This document shows positions 18,058-26,684 of a stretch of DNA of 64,000 bases, in pieces. A program made the translations under genes and the position numbers. The DNA lies in the NCBI RefSeq assembly GCF_001730305.1, contig NZ_MIJY01000034.1:62001-126000 (forward strand), written 5' to 3'. This DNA is from Enterococcus termitis (GTDB lineage: Bacteria > Bacillota > Bacilli > Lactobacillales > Enterococcaceae). The first letter of the stretch is position 1, and each line of letters begins with the position of its first letter. The notes below the pieces were generated by a model. It made no database searches. It had not been told where the DNA came from and was given only the letters and a program-made list of their open reading frames with translations.

Positions 18058-19503
18058 CTATAACACAGCCGTATCTAAAGAGCCACTCACCTTTTTAGCA
18101 TGAATTGTTTTCCCATACAAATAGGTTAACACAAAAGAAAGAGCAAATGCTACAAACATGATGATATAGTGCGGCAACCAAAATTGAACTGGAATGATTG
18201 TAAAGGCTAACGGTCCACTTGGTCCAAGTGATATTGCATAGATTTTGAAAATCATCACTAACGCACCAGCCACACCAGAACTAATAATTGAGCATATAAA
18301 CGGAAATTTTGCCGGAATCGTTACACCAAACATTGATGGTTCTGTCACGCCTAAAACAGATGAAAGTCCAGCTGAAAATGCGATGCCGCGGTCTGATTTA
18401 TTTTTTGCCAGTAAGCCCATAGCAATGTCAGCGCCTGCTTCTGCTACACAAACGATCGTAATAATAGACAACATATAGCTTTGCTGTGTAGTAGCAATGA
18501 GTTGAATGTTGATTGCAATCAATGCATGATGCATCCCAGTAAGAACTAACGGTTCCCATAATAAACCAAAAATCAATCCTGCTAAAATCGGATTAAAATC
18601 GAATAAGAACAAGACACTATCTGTAATCCAAGTAGCAACTTGATTCATTACTGGGCCAATCACAAGAAATGTTAGAAATGACGTAACCAAAATCGCAATA
18701 GGTGCAATCAAAATCAGTTGTAACACACCTGGAACAACCTTTCGTAAATTTTTTTCAATCAATACAAGAACGTATGAGGCAACTAAAGGAGGCAGGACTG
18801 AGTTTTGATAGCCGATTTTCATAATATCCAACCCAAAAATTGACCAATATTCCGGCTCAACGGCTCCTGAAATGACCGAGGACAACTGGCTGCCAGATAA
18901 CAAGTCCGCATTGATCAAAACCAATCCAAGTAAAATTCCCAGTAATGGATTGCCCCCAAAACGTTTTGTCGCTGACCAAGCAACCAATACCGGAATGTAT
19001 GTGAACGCCGTATTAGCAACCATCAATATCATTTCAGCTAAACCGTCGATTGCTGGATAGCTGCTAACTAGAGCATCCGTACCAAAAATCCCTGGTGCTG
19101 TAAGAATATTTCCGATTCCAAGTAAAATACCTGCACCGACGATCGCTGGTAGAATTGGGATAAACACGTCTGAGAATATTTTTAGTCCCTCTTGAAGCGG
19201 AGTTCTTTTATTCGTTTTTTCAGTACCTGTTTTTTGATCAGATAATCCACTACTAATTTGTGATTGAATCTCATCGAACACATCATCCACCGTTCCAGGA
19301 CCAATAATCACTTGATACTGACCGTTAGCAACAATCGTGCCTTTTACTAATTTGATTTTTTTAAGTTCCTCTTCTTTGATAAGGCTTTCATCTTTGAGGA
19401 CAAATCGTAATCTAGTGATACAATGAGTGAAATGTACAATATTTTTCTCCCCACCAATACATTCTACGATCTGCTTTGCATCTTTTTCAAACTTCCGGCT
19501 CAT
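18058..19503 (-). CDS. PTS IIBC permease (glucose/beta-glucoside/trehalose type)
   Basis: 481 residues from the ATG at 19503, preceded by TAGGAGTGG. The longer in-frame start at 19533 lies upstream of that site and overlaps an operator. Residues 1-90 are the IIB domain with Cys28 in HFTHCITRLRFVL as phosphorylation site. The rest is a IIC domain with about ten membrane helices and the motif GVTEPSMFGVTIP. No IIA domain is present, so it must borrow an EIIA-glc from elsewhere in the genome. The divergent genes encode an SGNH esterase and an alpha/beta hydrolase rather than a phospho-glycosidase. The sugar may therefore be acylated or otherwise decorated; the substrate is unassigned. Confidence 0.9.
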   Translation of the reverse strand: MSRKFEKDAKQIVECIGGEKNIVHFTHCITRLRFVLKDESLIKEEELKKIKLVKGTIVANGQYQVIIGPGTVDDVFDEIQSQISSGLSDQKTGTEKTNKRTPLQEGLKIFSDVFIPILPAIVGAGILLGIGNILTAPGIFGTDALVSSYPAIDGLAEMILMVANTAFTYIPVLVAWSATKRFGGNPLLGILLGLVLINADLLSGSQLSSVISGAVEPEYWSIFGLDIMKIGYQNSVLPPLVASYVLVLIEKNLRKVVPGVLQLILIAPIAILVTSFLTFLVIGPVMNQVATWITDSVLFLFDFNPILAGLIFGLLWEPLVLTGMHHALIAINIQLIATTQQSYMLSIITIVCVAEAGADIAMGLLAKNKSDRGIAFSAGLSSVLGVTEPSMFGVTIPAKFPFICSIISSGVAGALVMIFKIYAISLGPSGPLAFTIIPVQFWLPHYIIMFVAFALSFVLTYLYGKTIHAKKVSGSLDTAVL

Positions 19504-19520
19504 ATTCACCACTCCTAAAA

Positions 19521-19579
19521 TTTGTTTAAACACATTTTTTGTCTAAACAAATTTAACATGTCGTTGGTAGCGTTGTCAA
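19521..19579 (-). promoter_or_regulatory. Promoter of the IIBC operon with two operators
   Basis: On the minus strand TTGACA (19579-19574), 18 bp, TAAATT (19555-19550). Two near-palindromes related to TTTGTTTAAACAAA follow downstream of the -10, at 19538-19551 (one mismatch) and 19521-19534 (one mismatch). The lower one ends shortly before the ribosome site. The layout suits a roadblock by the GntR protein. Confidence 0.75.
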
Positions 19580-19649
19580 CTATTTTTTTATTTGTATTTC
19601 AGTCATTTTAGATAGAAAACTCTTAAACTGGCTAACAAGCATTTTCGGG

Positions 19650-19696
19650 TATTTGTTTAAACAAATATTGACAAAAAAATAAATCGACTGTATGAT
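19650..19696 (+). promoter_or_regulatory. Promoter of the hydrolase genes with perfect operator
   Basis: An 18-bp perfect palindrome, TATTTGTTTAAACAAATA (19650-19667), abuts TTGACA (19668-19673). A 17-bp spacer and TATGAT (19691-19696) follow. It is the best copy of the operator found three times in this intergenic region and drives the SGNH hydrolase gene. Confidence 0.8.
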
Positions 19697-19791
19697 ATTT
19701 CATAATCAGATAGCAGAATCAGAGAAATCATTCTCCATTGCTCTTTTTTTGCTGATTAACCAAAAGAATAAAGTAATTTTGAGGTGACAGT

Positions 19792-20922
19792 ATGGAAGCC
19801 TTAGCATGGCATCAAACATTTTCTAACTACCATAATCTTTCTTATCAACCAAATCAAAAAAAAGAACACCTATGTATCAAACAAAATCTACAAGGTAAGC
19901 GCATTCGTGTTGAATTATCAAATCAATATGACTCAATTTCTCTTCATGTGAAACGAGTACAAGTCAGCTTAACAGCAGATATGAAACAAGCAGTCGCTTT
20001 GACTTTACATGGAGAAAAAACATTCACGATACCACCAAATCAACGTCTTTGGACTGATTCTGTAGCATTTGATATTCCTCCAGCACATGAATTGTATTTT
20101 GAATTAGAACTTCAAAATGAGCGAAATCTACTGGCCAGTTCTGCAAACCTTTTATCTAATGAAATCGTTCGTGGCAAAGAATACGCAGGACCTACTTTCA
20201 TTTACGGATTGACCTCTATTAAAATTGATACCGGAAGACAAAAGCCAATGACTATCGCTTTTTTTGGAGATTCTTTAACCAATCAAGGCTATTTTAGTGA
20301 TCATGTTCTTCACTCACTGTATCAAACTGATTTACCAATAACCGGATTCAACGCAGGTATATCAGGAAATCGCTTGTTATTAGCTGGAACTGCTAATTCT
20401 CAGTGGAAAGAAAGCTTCGGTCTAGCAGGTGTTCAACGCTTTCGCGACAATGTTATCACCCATCAACCAGATATCGTTATCGGTCTAATCGGCACCAATG
20501 ATTTACTGCATCCAGGAACTGGCAGCTCAATCGCAGAATTGCCTTCAGCTGAACAAATGATTACAGGCTATCAGCGATTATATAACGAAGCGGATGCAAA
20601 TAATACTAGTTACATCGCCCTGACAATACCGCCTTTTGGCAACTCATCTAATCACGATGTACCTGCTTGGAATAATGAAAAAGAAATCCTTCGACAGACA
20701 ATCAACACTTGGCTTTTAGCACAGCCAAATACGATCGACAGCGCCTCTTTTTTAACCGATGCTGATCATCCTCATCTCTTAAAAGAAGCGGTTGATTGCG
20801 GAGATCATATTCATTTTTCAGAAAATGGCGGAAAGCTGTTAGGAACATATATTTTTGAAGCCTTGCTTCCATTATTGACTAATAAACTAAACGAGAGAGG
20901 TCCTAACTATGCAAACATTTAA
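19792..20922 (+). CDS. SGNH/GDSL-family esterase
   Basis: 376 residues. The catalytic blocks are visible: FFGDSLTNQG (block I serine), NAGISGNR (glycine), LIGTNDLL (asparagine) and GDHIHFSENG (Asp-x-His). About 140 residues precede the SGNH domain and look like a beta-sandwich (VELSNQYDSISLHVKRVQVS). There is no signal peptide, so it acts in the cytosol, presumably removing acyl groups from a sugar delivered by the divergent PTS. The following hydrolase gene overlaps its end by 14 bp. Confidence 0.85.
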   Translation: MEALAWHQTFSNYHNLSYQPNQKKEHLCIKQNLQGKRIRVELSNQYDSISLHVKRVQVSLTADMKQAVALTLHGEKTFTIPPNQRLWTDSVAFDIPPAHELYFELELQNERNLLASSANLLSNEIVRGKEYAGPTFIYGLTSIKIDTGRQKPMTIAFFGDSLTNQGYFSDHVLHSLYQTDLPITGFNAGISGNRLLLAGTANSQWKESFGLAGVQRFRDNVITHQPDIVIGLIGTNDLLHPGTGSSIAELPSAEQMITGYQRLYNEADANNTSYIALTIPPFGNSSNHDVPAWNNEKEILRQTINTWLLAQPNTIDSASFLTDADHPHLLKEAVDCGDHIHFSENGGKLLGTYIFEALLPLLTNKLNERGPNYANI

Positions 20923-21709
20923 TTTGTCCCTTCAATCAAAAGAACAAGATTTTCCAGCTTCGATTGACGTGTACTTACGTGAAAATATTTCAATAGAAAA
21001 TCATTTGTTGCCTGTTTTAGTCATTTGCCCAGGAGGAGGGTATGATTTTTTGTCCAACAGAGAGTCTGAACCACTAGCTTTAGCTTTTTTAGCCCAAGGT
21101 TTTCAAGCAATCGTGCTAAATTACACAACTATGCAAGATGATCTAAAAACAGATTTTCTGAATGCAACAGTGAATCAAGTGAAACAAACCTTTGATATGA
21201 TTTATCAAAACAAGGAAGAATGGCAAATCGATACAAACAACATTTTTTTACTTGGTTGCTCCGCTGGCGGTCACTTAGCCGCATCTTATTCAACAAGATG
21301 GCAAGAATTTGCAGACAAGACTTCTCATTATAAGCCTGCTGGAACAATTTTATGCTATCCAGTGACTAGTTTTCAGCTAGGATGGCCTAAAGCTATCACT
21401 CATTTTGATTTTCCAATCAGTGATATCGAACGATATGATACAGCGAATAAGATCGATCAAAATACACCAGAAACATTTATTTGGCATACTGCTAATGACA
21501 CTGCTGTTCCAGTTTTAAATACTTTGAACTATTGCGAAAAATTAGAGAAAAGTTCAATTCCCTTCGAATGTCATATCTTTGAATCTGGTCGACATGGTCT
21601 TTCCCTAGCCACTCGTGCTTCTGCTTCAAAAAATACTGAGCAGTATCTTGACCCGATTGTCGCAAGCTGGTTTCCCACCTGCATAACTTGGCTAAATAAA
21701 CGCTTATAA
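20909..21709 (+). CDS. Alpha/beta hydrolase, acetyl-esterase/xylanase-deacetylase like
   Basis: 266 residues of the alpha/beta hydrolase fold. It has an oxyanion region (ICPGGGYDFLS), nucleophile elbow GCSAGGHLAA, acid in TANDTAVP and histidine in ESGRHGLSLA. It lacks a signal peptide and is therefore cytosolic. The ATG has a GAGAGG site and overlaps the preceding SGNH gene, so the two esterases are translated together. Paired esterases next to a sugar PTS suggest stepwise deacylation of an imported acylated glycoside; this is inference. Confidence 0.85.
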   Translation: MQTFNLSLQSKEQDFPASIDVYLRENISIENHLLPVLVICPGGGYDFLSNRESEPLALAFLAQGFQAIVLNYTTMQDDLKTDFLNATVNQVKQTFDMIYQNKEEWQIDTNNIFLLGCSAGGHLAASYSTRWQEFADKTSHYKPAGTILCYPVTSFQLGWPKAITHFDFPISDIERYDTANKIDQNTPETFIWHTANDTAVPVLNTLNYCEKLEKSSIPFECHIFESGRHGLSLATRASASKNTEQYLDPIVASWFPTCITWLNKRL

Positions 21710-21747
21710 ATACAATTTTTATTCACGAAATAAGCTAAACTAAAAAA

Positions 21748-21776
21748 GTCTGCGGCAACTATGTTACGCCGCAGAC
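21748..21776 (-). terminator. Terminator between hydrolase and recombinase genes
   Basis: Perfect 9-bp arms GTCTGCGGC / GCCGCAGAC with an 11-nt loop. The T-run (six) follows on the minus strand, so it mainly stops transcripts coming from the recombinase side. It may also serve the convergent hydrolase gene. Confidence 0.75.
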
Positions 21777-21859
21777 ACACTATTTGAATAGATTGATTGA
21801 GTATTAACCGCAGCTTTTCAGTACTCTATTCGCTATACAGAAAATTATTCCTTCTATAG

Positions 21860-22465
21860 CTAATTTAAAGCAACGTTAACGTTATGTATTCGTATATTTC
21901 CTTTTGAGCGGTAGATCCCTTTCCTTTTTAAATGATTATACAATGTTCCTGTTGAAATATCGCATTTCCGACAAATCTCGTGAATAGTTAAATCTGTTGT
22001 ATAATAAAGTTCAAGCGCCTCTTCTACTTCAGTAACAAGTTTCGGTCTTCCTAGCTTGACCCCCTTTTTTTTAGCAGCATACAAGCCCGCTAAAACGCGT
22101 TCTCGAATCAGTTCCGATTCCATTTCTGCAAAAGCACTCATAATTGTAAAGAAAAACTTTCCAGTCGCTGTTGAGGTATCAAGATTATTTTGAATGCTGA
22201 CAAATTGAATATTCCGCTCATTAAAGCTCTCCAATAAAGCCAGCAACTGCTGGGTTCCTCTTGAAAGTCGATCTAATTTAAATATAACAAATGTGTCACC
22301 AGGTTCCAAAGAAGAAAGCGCTTTATTCAATTCGCTTCGAGATTTTTTTCGACCACTTTCATTTTCTCTATAGATTTTATCTACACCATATTCTTCCAAT
22401 GCTTGTTTTTGAGAATCAAACTTTTGATGCTGTGTGCTTACCCTCATATAACCAATAACTGCCAT
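21860..22465 (-). CDS. Serine recombinase (resolvase/invertase), left copy
   Basis: 201 residues. The catalytic domain has Ser10 in GYMRVSTQHQ, the LDRLSRG arginine motif and the GKFFFTIMSAFAEMESELIR helix. A short helix-turn-helix lies near the C-terminus (TIHEICRKCDISTGTLYNHL). It is clearly related to the gene at 33669-34232 (both share SRGT.QLL and DTSTA.GKFFFT blocks) but points the other way, so the pair brackets the surface-fibre locus. It could be a resolvase, an invertase or a mobile-element remnant. A hairpin at 22486-22521 precedes its ribosome site. Confidence 0.92.
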   Translation of the reverse strand: MAVIGYMRVSTQHQKFDSQKQALEEYGVDKIYRENESGRKKSRSELNKALSSLEPGDTFVIFKLDRLSRGTQQLLALLESFNERNIQFVSIQNNLDTSTATGKFFFTIMSAFAEMESELIRERVLAGLYAAKKKGVKLGRPKLVTEVEEALELYYTTDLTIHEICRKCDISTGTLYNHLKRKGIYRSKGNIRIHNVNVALN

Positions 22466-22485
22466 TTTATTCTCCTCCTAAAAAT

Positions 22486-22521
22486 GGGTGCAGGATAGAT
22501 AATTGTTTCTCTCCTACACCC
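22486..22521 (-). terminator. Hairpin between SpaA-like gene and left recombinase
   Basis: The arms GGGTGCAGGA / TCCTACACCC (one mismatch) are followed on the minus strand by ATTTTTAGGAGGAG, which is also the recombinase ribosome site. It probably ends the SpaA-like transcript and lets little through to the recombinase gene. Confidence 0.65.
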
Positions 22522-22607
22522 AATACAAAAATAATGGACAAGTCGGATTAAAAGATTTTAGCTGTATTTCCCCACTTGATCGTTGAATTCATTTATTGAT
22601 CTGACAT

Positions 22608-25517
22608 TCATTTTGAAGAACCAGTGTACCTATTGAAATAATTTAGTTTTACCGTGTCTCCTTCTGACATCGTTCCTATTTGAATTTGAGATTGATTTTC
22701 TGCTAATACATAGTTCGGTGGACATGCTATTTGAATAACCGTATATCTACCAACTGACATACTATCGACCTGCACTCTGCCATTTTTATCACTGACTAAA
22801 TCCCTATGCCAAGTACCATCCGAAGTGATAACTTCAAATTTAGCTCCCTCAACCGCATGGTTAGTCAGCTGGTTTTTAGCATCTACTTCGCGAACATAAA
22901 TACTAAATCCGCCTGGTTCTCCTTCTTTTAAATTATATAGATCAATTTCTGTTTTTTGACCTTCCGTGATTATAACGGTATAAGGTGTGTTGTCAATAAT
23001 GTAACCATTTGGCGCCTTCGTTTCTACAACAGTATACGTACCAGGTTCTAAGGTTAGATTGATAACCCCTTTGTCGTTGGTCGTAGCAACCTCCGTAAAT
23101 CCTTGGGTATTTGTAATTGTATACTCTGCATCTTTCAAGACTATATCTGTTGGATAGCCACTCTCATCATAAGCATATTTCGTGATGATTAACTCTCCAT
23201 TTTTCACCTGTTTTTTATTGATTACTGTAAGTGTTACTTTGTCTCTATCAACGGTTATCTCTTTAATACTATAATCACCTTCATAACCGTTCGGTGCTTG
23301 ATATTCTGCAATTTTATATTTTCCGTATGGCAGATTTTCTAATAGAGCTTTTCCGTCAACGCCAGTTTCAACATCGGTACGCTGACCGTCCTGCATAGAC
23401 CAGACATAGAACTTAGCACCTTGCAGTTTGTTACCTTCTTCATCTGTTTTAACGATCTCAATGCTACCTGTTTTTTGTTTATTAATGACAGTTAGCGTGA
23501 CTTTATCTTTATCAACAGTTACATCTTTTACCGTGTAATCTCCTATATATCCATCTGGCGCTTTTGTTTCTATTACTTTGTACTCACCATAAGCTAGATT
23601 TTCCAGTATGATTTTGCCTTCTGGACCATCAACACCAGTCTCATACATTTCCATTGTTCCTGTGGTTGTAGACAATACGTGGAAAACAGCTCCAGACAAC
23701 AGCTTGCCTTTTTCATCTGTTTTAACAATTTCTAGTGAACCTTTTGGTGTTTCTAGTTTTTTATTGTAGAAAGTAATGGATGATTTTGCTGAATTCAAAG
23801 ATACGTTTTGGGCACCCATAAGTGCTTGATAGCCATTTGGAGCCTTTGTTTCTGTAACTGTGTAAGTGCCATATTCCAAACCACTTATTGTTACGAGACC
23901 ATTTGTATCACTTGTACCCGTTCCTACCACCGTACCTTGCGCGTTTTTCACTTCAAACTCAGCACCAGCTAAAACTTTGTTCGTGCCATATTCAAGTTTT
24001 TTGATCTCTATTGATCCTTTTGAAGTTTCTAACTTCTTATTGTAAAAATTGATCGATTTATTTGCTGAATCAATTTGGGTCGTATAAGAAGCGTATACGA
24101 TTTGATAACCTGTTGGTGCTACTAATTCTGTAATCGTATAAGTACCATAGGCTAAATCAGAGAGTGTCGCTCTTCCGTCATTCCCACTAGAAATAATGCC
24201 CACAGAAGCTCCTGACGAATCTTTCACTTGGAATATCGCTCCTGCTAAAGGCTGATTGTTCGCTTGATCCAGTTTATTGATCGTCAATGTGCCTTTTTGC
24301 GTCGCTATTTTCTTGTTATAAAATGTAACGGATTTACTTGCAGAATTTATTGAGACTGCCTGTGATGTCGTCAGAATTTGGTAACCTGACGGTGCAACAG
24401 TTTCTGTTACCGTATACGTTCCATAATCTAAATTCGACAATGTCGCTACACCTAAATTATTTGTCGTTACGGAACCGACCAGTGTGCCTGATGCATTTCT
24501 GACTTGGAAAACGGCGCCAGATAAAGGCTGATTGTTCGCTTGATCTAGTTTATTGATCGTCAATGTGCCTTTTTGCGCTGCTATTTTTTGGTTATAAAAT
24601 GTTGTTGTAGTACTTGCTGTATTCAAATACACGGTTTGCGTGCTAGTCAACGCCTGATAACCACTTGGCGCTTGGATCTCTGTCAGCGTATAAACACCAT
24701 AATCCAAATTAGCTAAAGAAGCATAACCGTTTGTGTTTGTTACCACGGTACCAACAACTGCCCCTGCAGCATTCTTGACTTGGAAGACTGCTCCCGACAA
24801 TAATTGCTGTGAACTTACATCTCGTTTATAGATACCGATCGTCCCTCTTTGTACGACTACAGGCTTTTTCTTATTTGTAACATTAAGCGTCGTTACAGCT
24901 GAACCGATCGTTACATCTCGAAATGTTTGATCCAACTCATATCCAGGCGGGGCTACATCTTCTCTCACTCTGTAGTTTCCCTGTGGTAGTGAAATTGTAG
25001 CTACTCCATTTGAATTTGTAGCAACCGTCCCCATATCTATTCCGGTACCTTGTGTATATACTTTGAACACGGCACCCGCTAGCCTATTGTTTGATTCATC
25101 TGTTTTGATAATTTGCAAGGTTCCCATTTTTGCTTTTTGATTAGTAAATACAACCTCTTCATTCCAACAGGATATATATACTGTTCCAACATTGGTAACG
25201 AGCGGATAACCTGCGGGTGCTTGAATTTGTTTTACATAATAAATCCCTGGAGATAAATTGTAAACCGTAGCCTTACCGCTACCATTCGTAGTTACTGTCC
25301 CCATCAATTTTTGGAAACCATTTGTCCATACCTCAAATTTAGCGCCAGCTAAAGGTGTCTTGACTCTCGGAATACTATGATAATTATCATAATCATAGTT
25401 AGATATTTCAATATTGTAACCAGCAGCATCTGCTACTTCAGCTTTAGCAACAAATAAACCTATTACTACGAACATCAACGCCAACAACGGAATAAATAGT
25501 TTTGATTTAAATTTCAT
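22608..25517 (-). CDS. Secreted SpaA/Cna_B-repeat protein, ten domains, no wall anchor
   Basis: 969 residues from the ATG at 25517 with GGGAGG upstream; an in-frame TTG at 25544 precedes that site. A signal peptide (KSKLFIPLLALMFVVIGLFV, Ala-rich cleavage region) leads into ten tandem SpaA-type beta-sandwich domains of about 90 residues. The middle domains carry the isopeptide set: Lys in the first strand (LTINKLD, LEIVKTD), Glu in VTETKAP-type strands, Asn in FYNKK or VINK at the end. The first and last domains lack the Lys and Glu. No LPXTG or C-terminal membrane segment is present; it ends FNRYTGSSK. It may join or decorate the fibre encoded nearby, or be a released adhesin. It is divergent from the Rgg-like regulator gene. 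Confidence 0.85.
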   Translation of the reverse strand: MKFKSKLFIPLLALMFVVIGLFVAKAEVADAAGYNIEISNYDYDNYHSIPRVKTPLAGAKFEVWTNGFQKLMGTVTTNGSGKATVYNLSPGIYYVKQIQAPAGYPLVTNVGTVYISCWNEEVVFTNQKAKMGTLQIIKTDESNNRLAGAVFKVYTQGTGIDMGTVATNSNGVATISLPQGNYRVREDVAPPGYELDQTFRDVTIGSAVTTLNVTNKKKPVVVQRGTIGIYKRDVSSQQLLSGAVFQVKNAAGAVVGTVVTNTNGYASLANLDYGVYTLTEIQAPSGYQALTSTQTVYLNTASTTTTFYNQKIAAQKGTLTINKLDQANNQPLSGAVFQVRNASGTLVGSVTTNNLGVATLSNLDYGTYTVTETVAPSGYQILTTSQAVSINSASKSVTFYNKKIATQKGTLTINKLDQANNQPLAGAIFQVKDSSGASVGIISSGNDGRATLSDLAYGTYTITELVAPTGYQIVYASYTTQIDSANKSINFYNKKLETSKGSIEIKKLEYGTNKVLAGAEFEVKNAQGTVVGTGTSDTNGLVTISGLEYGTYTVTETKAPNGYQALMGAQNVSLNSAKSSITFYNKKLETPKGSLEIVKTDEKGKLLSGAVFHVLSTTTGTMEMYETGVDGPEGKIILENLAYGEYKVIETKAPDGYIGDYTVKDVTVDKDKVTLTVINKQKTGSIEIVKTDEEGNKLQGAKFYVWSMQDGQRTDVETGVDGKALLENLPYGKYKIAEYQAPNGYEGDYSIKEITVDRDKVTLTVINKKQVKNGELIITKYAYDESGYPTDIVLKDAEYTITNTQGFTEVATTNDKGVINLTLEPGTYTVVETKAPNGYIIDNTPYTVIITEGQKTEIDLYNLKEGEPGGFSIYVREVDAKNQLTNHAVEGAKFEVITSDGTWHRDLVSDKNGRVQVDSMSVGRYTVIQIACPPNYVLAENQSQIQIGTMSEGDTVKLNYFNRYTGSSK

Positions 25518-25562
25518 TTTCTTCCTCCCTTTCCATTTTCCCAAAATGTATACTATAAAAAT

Positions 25563-25591
25563 TTAAATACACATAAATAAATCACCTCCTT
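25563..25591 (-). promoter_or_regulatory. Very strong ribosome site with three-codon leader ORF
   Basis: On the minus strand AAGGAGGTGA (25591-25582) is followed seven bases later by ATG TGT ATT TAA (25574-25563). This lies about 46 bp before the SpaA-like start. It may be a minimal leader cistron controlling the downstream gene or a relic of a lost start. Confidence 0.4.
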
Positions 25592-25708
25592 ATTTTATTT
25601 TTATTTTATTTCCATTTTAATAAAATTTCTTTATTTCTTTTGGTATAATAACATTATATAGTCTGTTGTTGTTGGTTGGTAAAGAACTCTTGACTATAAA
25701 GGAGTATT

Positions 25709-26353
25709 ATGATTAATTATGGAACGATTATTCGAACAATAAGAGAGGAGAAAGGGCTTAGTCAAAAATGTATTTATGAAGGAATTGTTAGTCGCCAAGC
25801 TTATTATCTAATTGAATCTAATTTATCAATCCCCTCTCTAGATAATTTTTTAAAAATCCTTGAACGTTTAGCTATTTCTTTTAATGATTTTTTATATCTA
25901 CTTGATTCAGAACAGTTTCCCTCAGATAAGGAACTGTATGATAAGCTGATTTTGCTTAAAACGAAACAAGATTCACAATCCTTTCAAACATTTATTCGAC
26001 AAATGGAAAGGAGCTTTTTAGATACATCTAATGAAAAGTATCGACATTTTTCCTGTATTGCTAAAGCGACTTTTCTACACCTTTTCCCCTCAGAATACGA
26101 CAGAAATAAAAATGAATTGGAACATCTCATTGAGCCCATTAAGAACTATTTACTTGAAATTGAAACATGGTACCTTTATGAACTTAGACTATTTCACCTA
26201 TCAATTTTTGGTTTTTCTTTGAAAAATTTAGAACTTTTGGGAAATTTACTGACTGCACGTAGCTTTAACTATTGCAACTTCTTAGAATTTACAAGAATTC
26301 AAAAAAATATTCGTCAAGATATTTATCAAAGAATACAGCATTCTATGACATAA
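25709..26353 (+). CDS. Rgg/MutR-like regulator, shorter than usual
   Basis: 214 residues. Residues about 5-65 form an XRE-type helix-turn-helix (IIRTIREEKGLSQKCIYEGI, SRQAYYLIESNLSIPSLDNF), the N-terminal signature of Rgg regulators. The remainder is helical and repeat-like, as in their peptide-binding domain. Family members are usually about 280-300 residues, so about 70-80 residues seem missing at the C-terminus. It is divergent from the SpaA-like gene with a shared 191-bp control region, and so is a likely regulator of it or of the fibre operon. No obvious pheromone gene was seen next to it. The ATG follows AAAGGAG. Confidence 0.75.
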   Translation: MINYGTIIRTIREEKGLSQKCIYEGIVSRQAYYLIESNLSIPSLDNFLKILERLAISFNDFLYLLDSEQFPSDKELYDKLILLKTKQDSQSFQTFIRQMERSFLDTSNEKYRHFSCIAKATFLHLFPSEYDRNKNELEHLIEPIKNYLLEIETWYLYELRLFHLSIFGFSLKNLELLGNLLTARSFNYCNFLEFTRIQKNIRQDIYQRIQHSMT

Positions 26354-26684
26354 AAAAACCAACCATACTTATATGTGCAGTTCTATTATTTCTTCATTTA
26401 GAGTGTGTTTCAATAATAGGTCGTAATTCGAAACACGCTCTAACTCCTTAAAAAAACAAGAAAAAAGCAGCTGCTATCCCCCGCTGCGATTATAGTACTA
26501 TTAACCCTAACCTATTATTCATTAGAACCTATCAAAAAAATTTACTTACTTCACATCTTACTATTTATCCACTTTCTGGAAACAAATTGAGCTTGTCGTT
26601 CACCACCTACTTTGCCAGCAAAATAGATGATGAACATTACTCACTTACTTGGTCATACACTATTAGTAACTACTAAGCAGACAT
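26354..26684. other. Gene-poor stretch between regulator and vWA gene
   Basis: It contains an imperfect 12-bp hairpin (26400-26411 / 26430-26441, AGAGTGTGTTTC arm, one wobble), probably a terminator for the regulator gene, though the following T-run is weak. On the minus strand past the vWA stop there is a 28-codon open frame (ATG near 26637) without recognisable similarity. No longer gene is supported. Confidence 0.5.
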
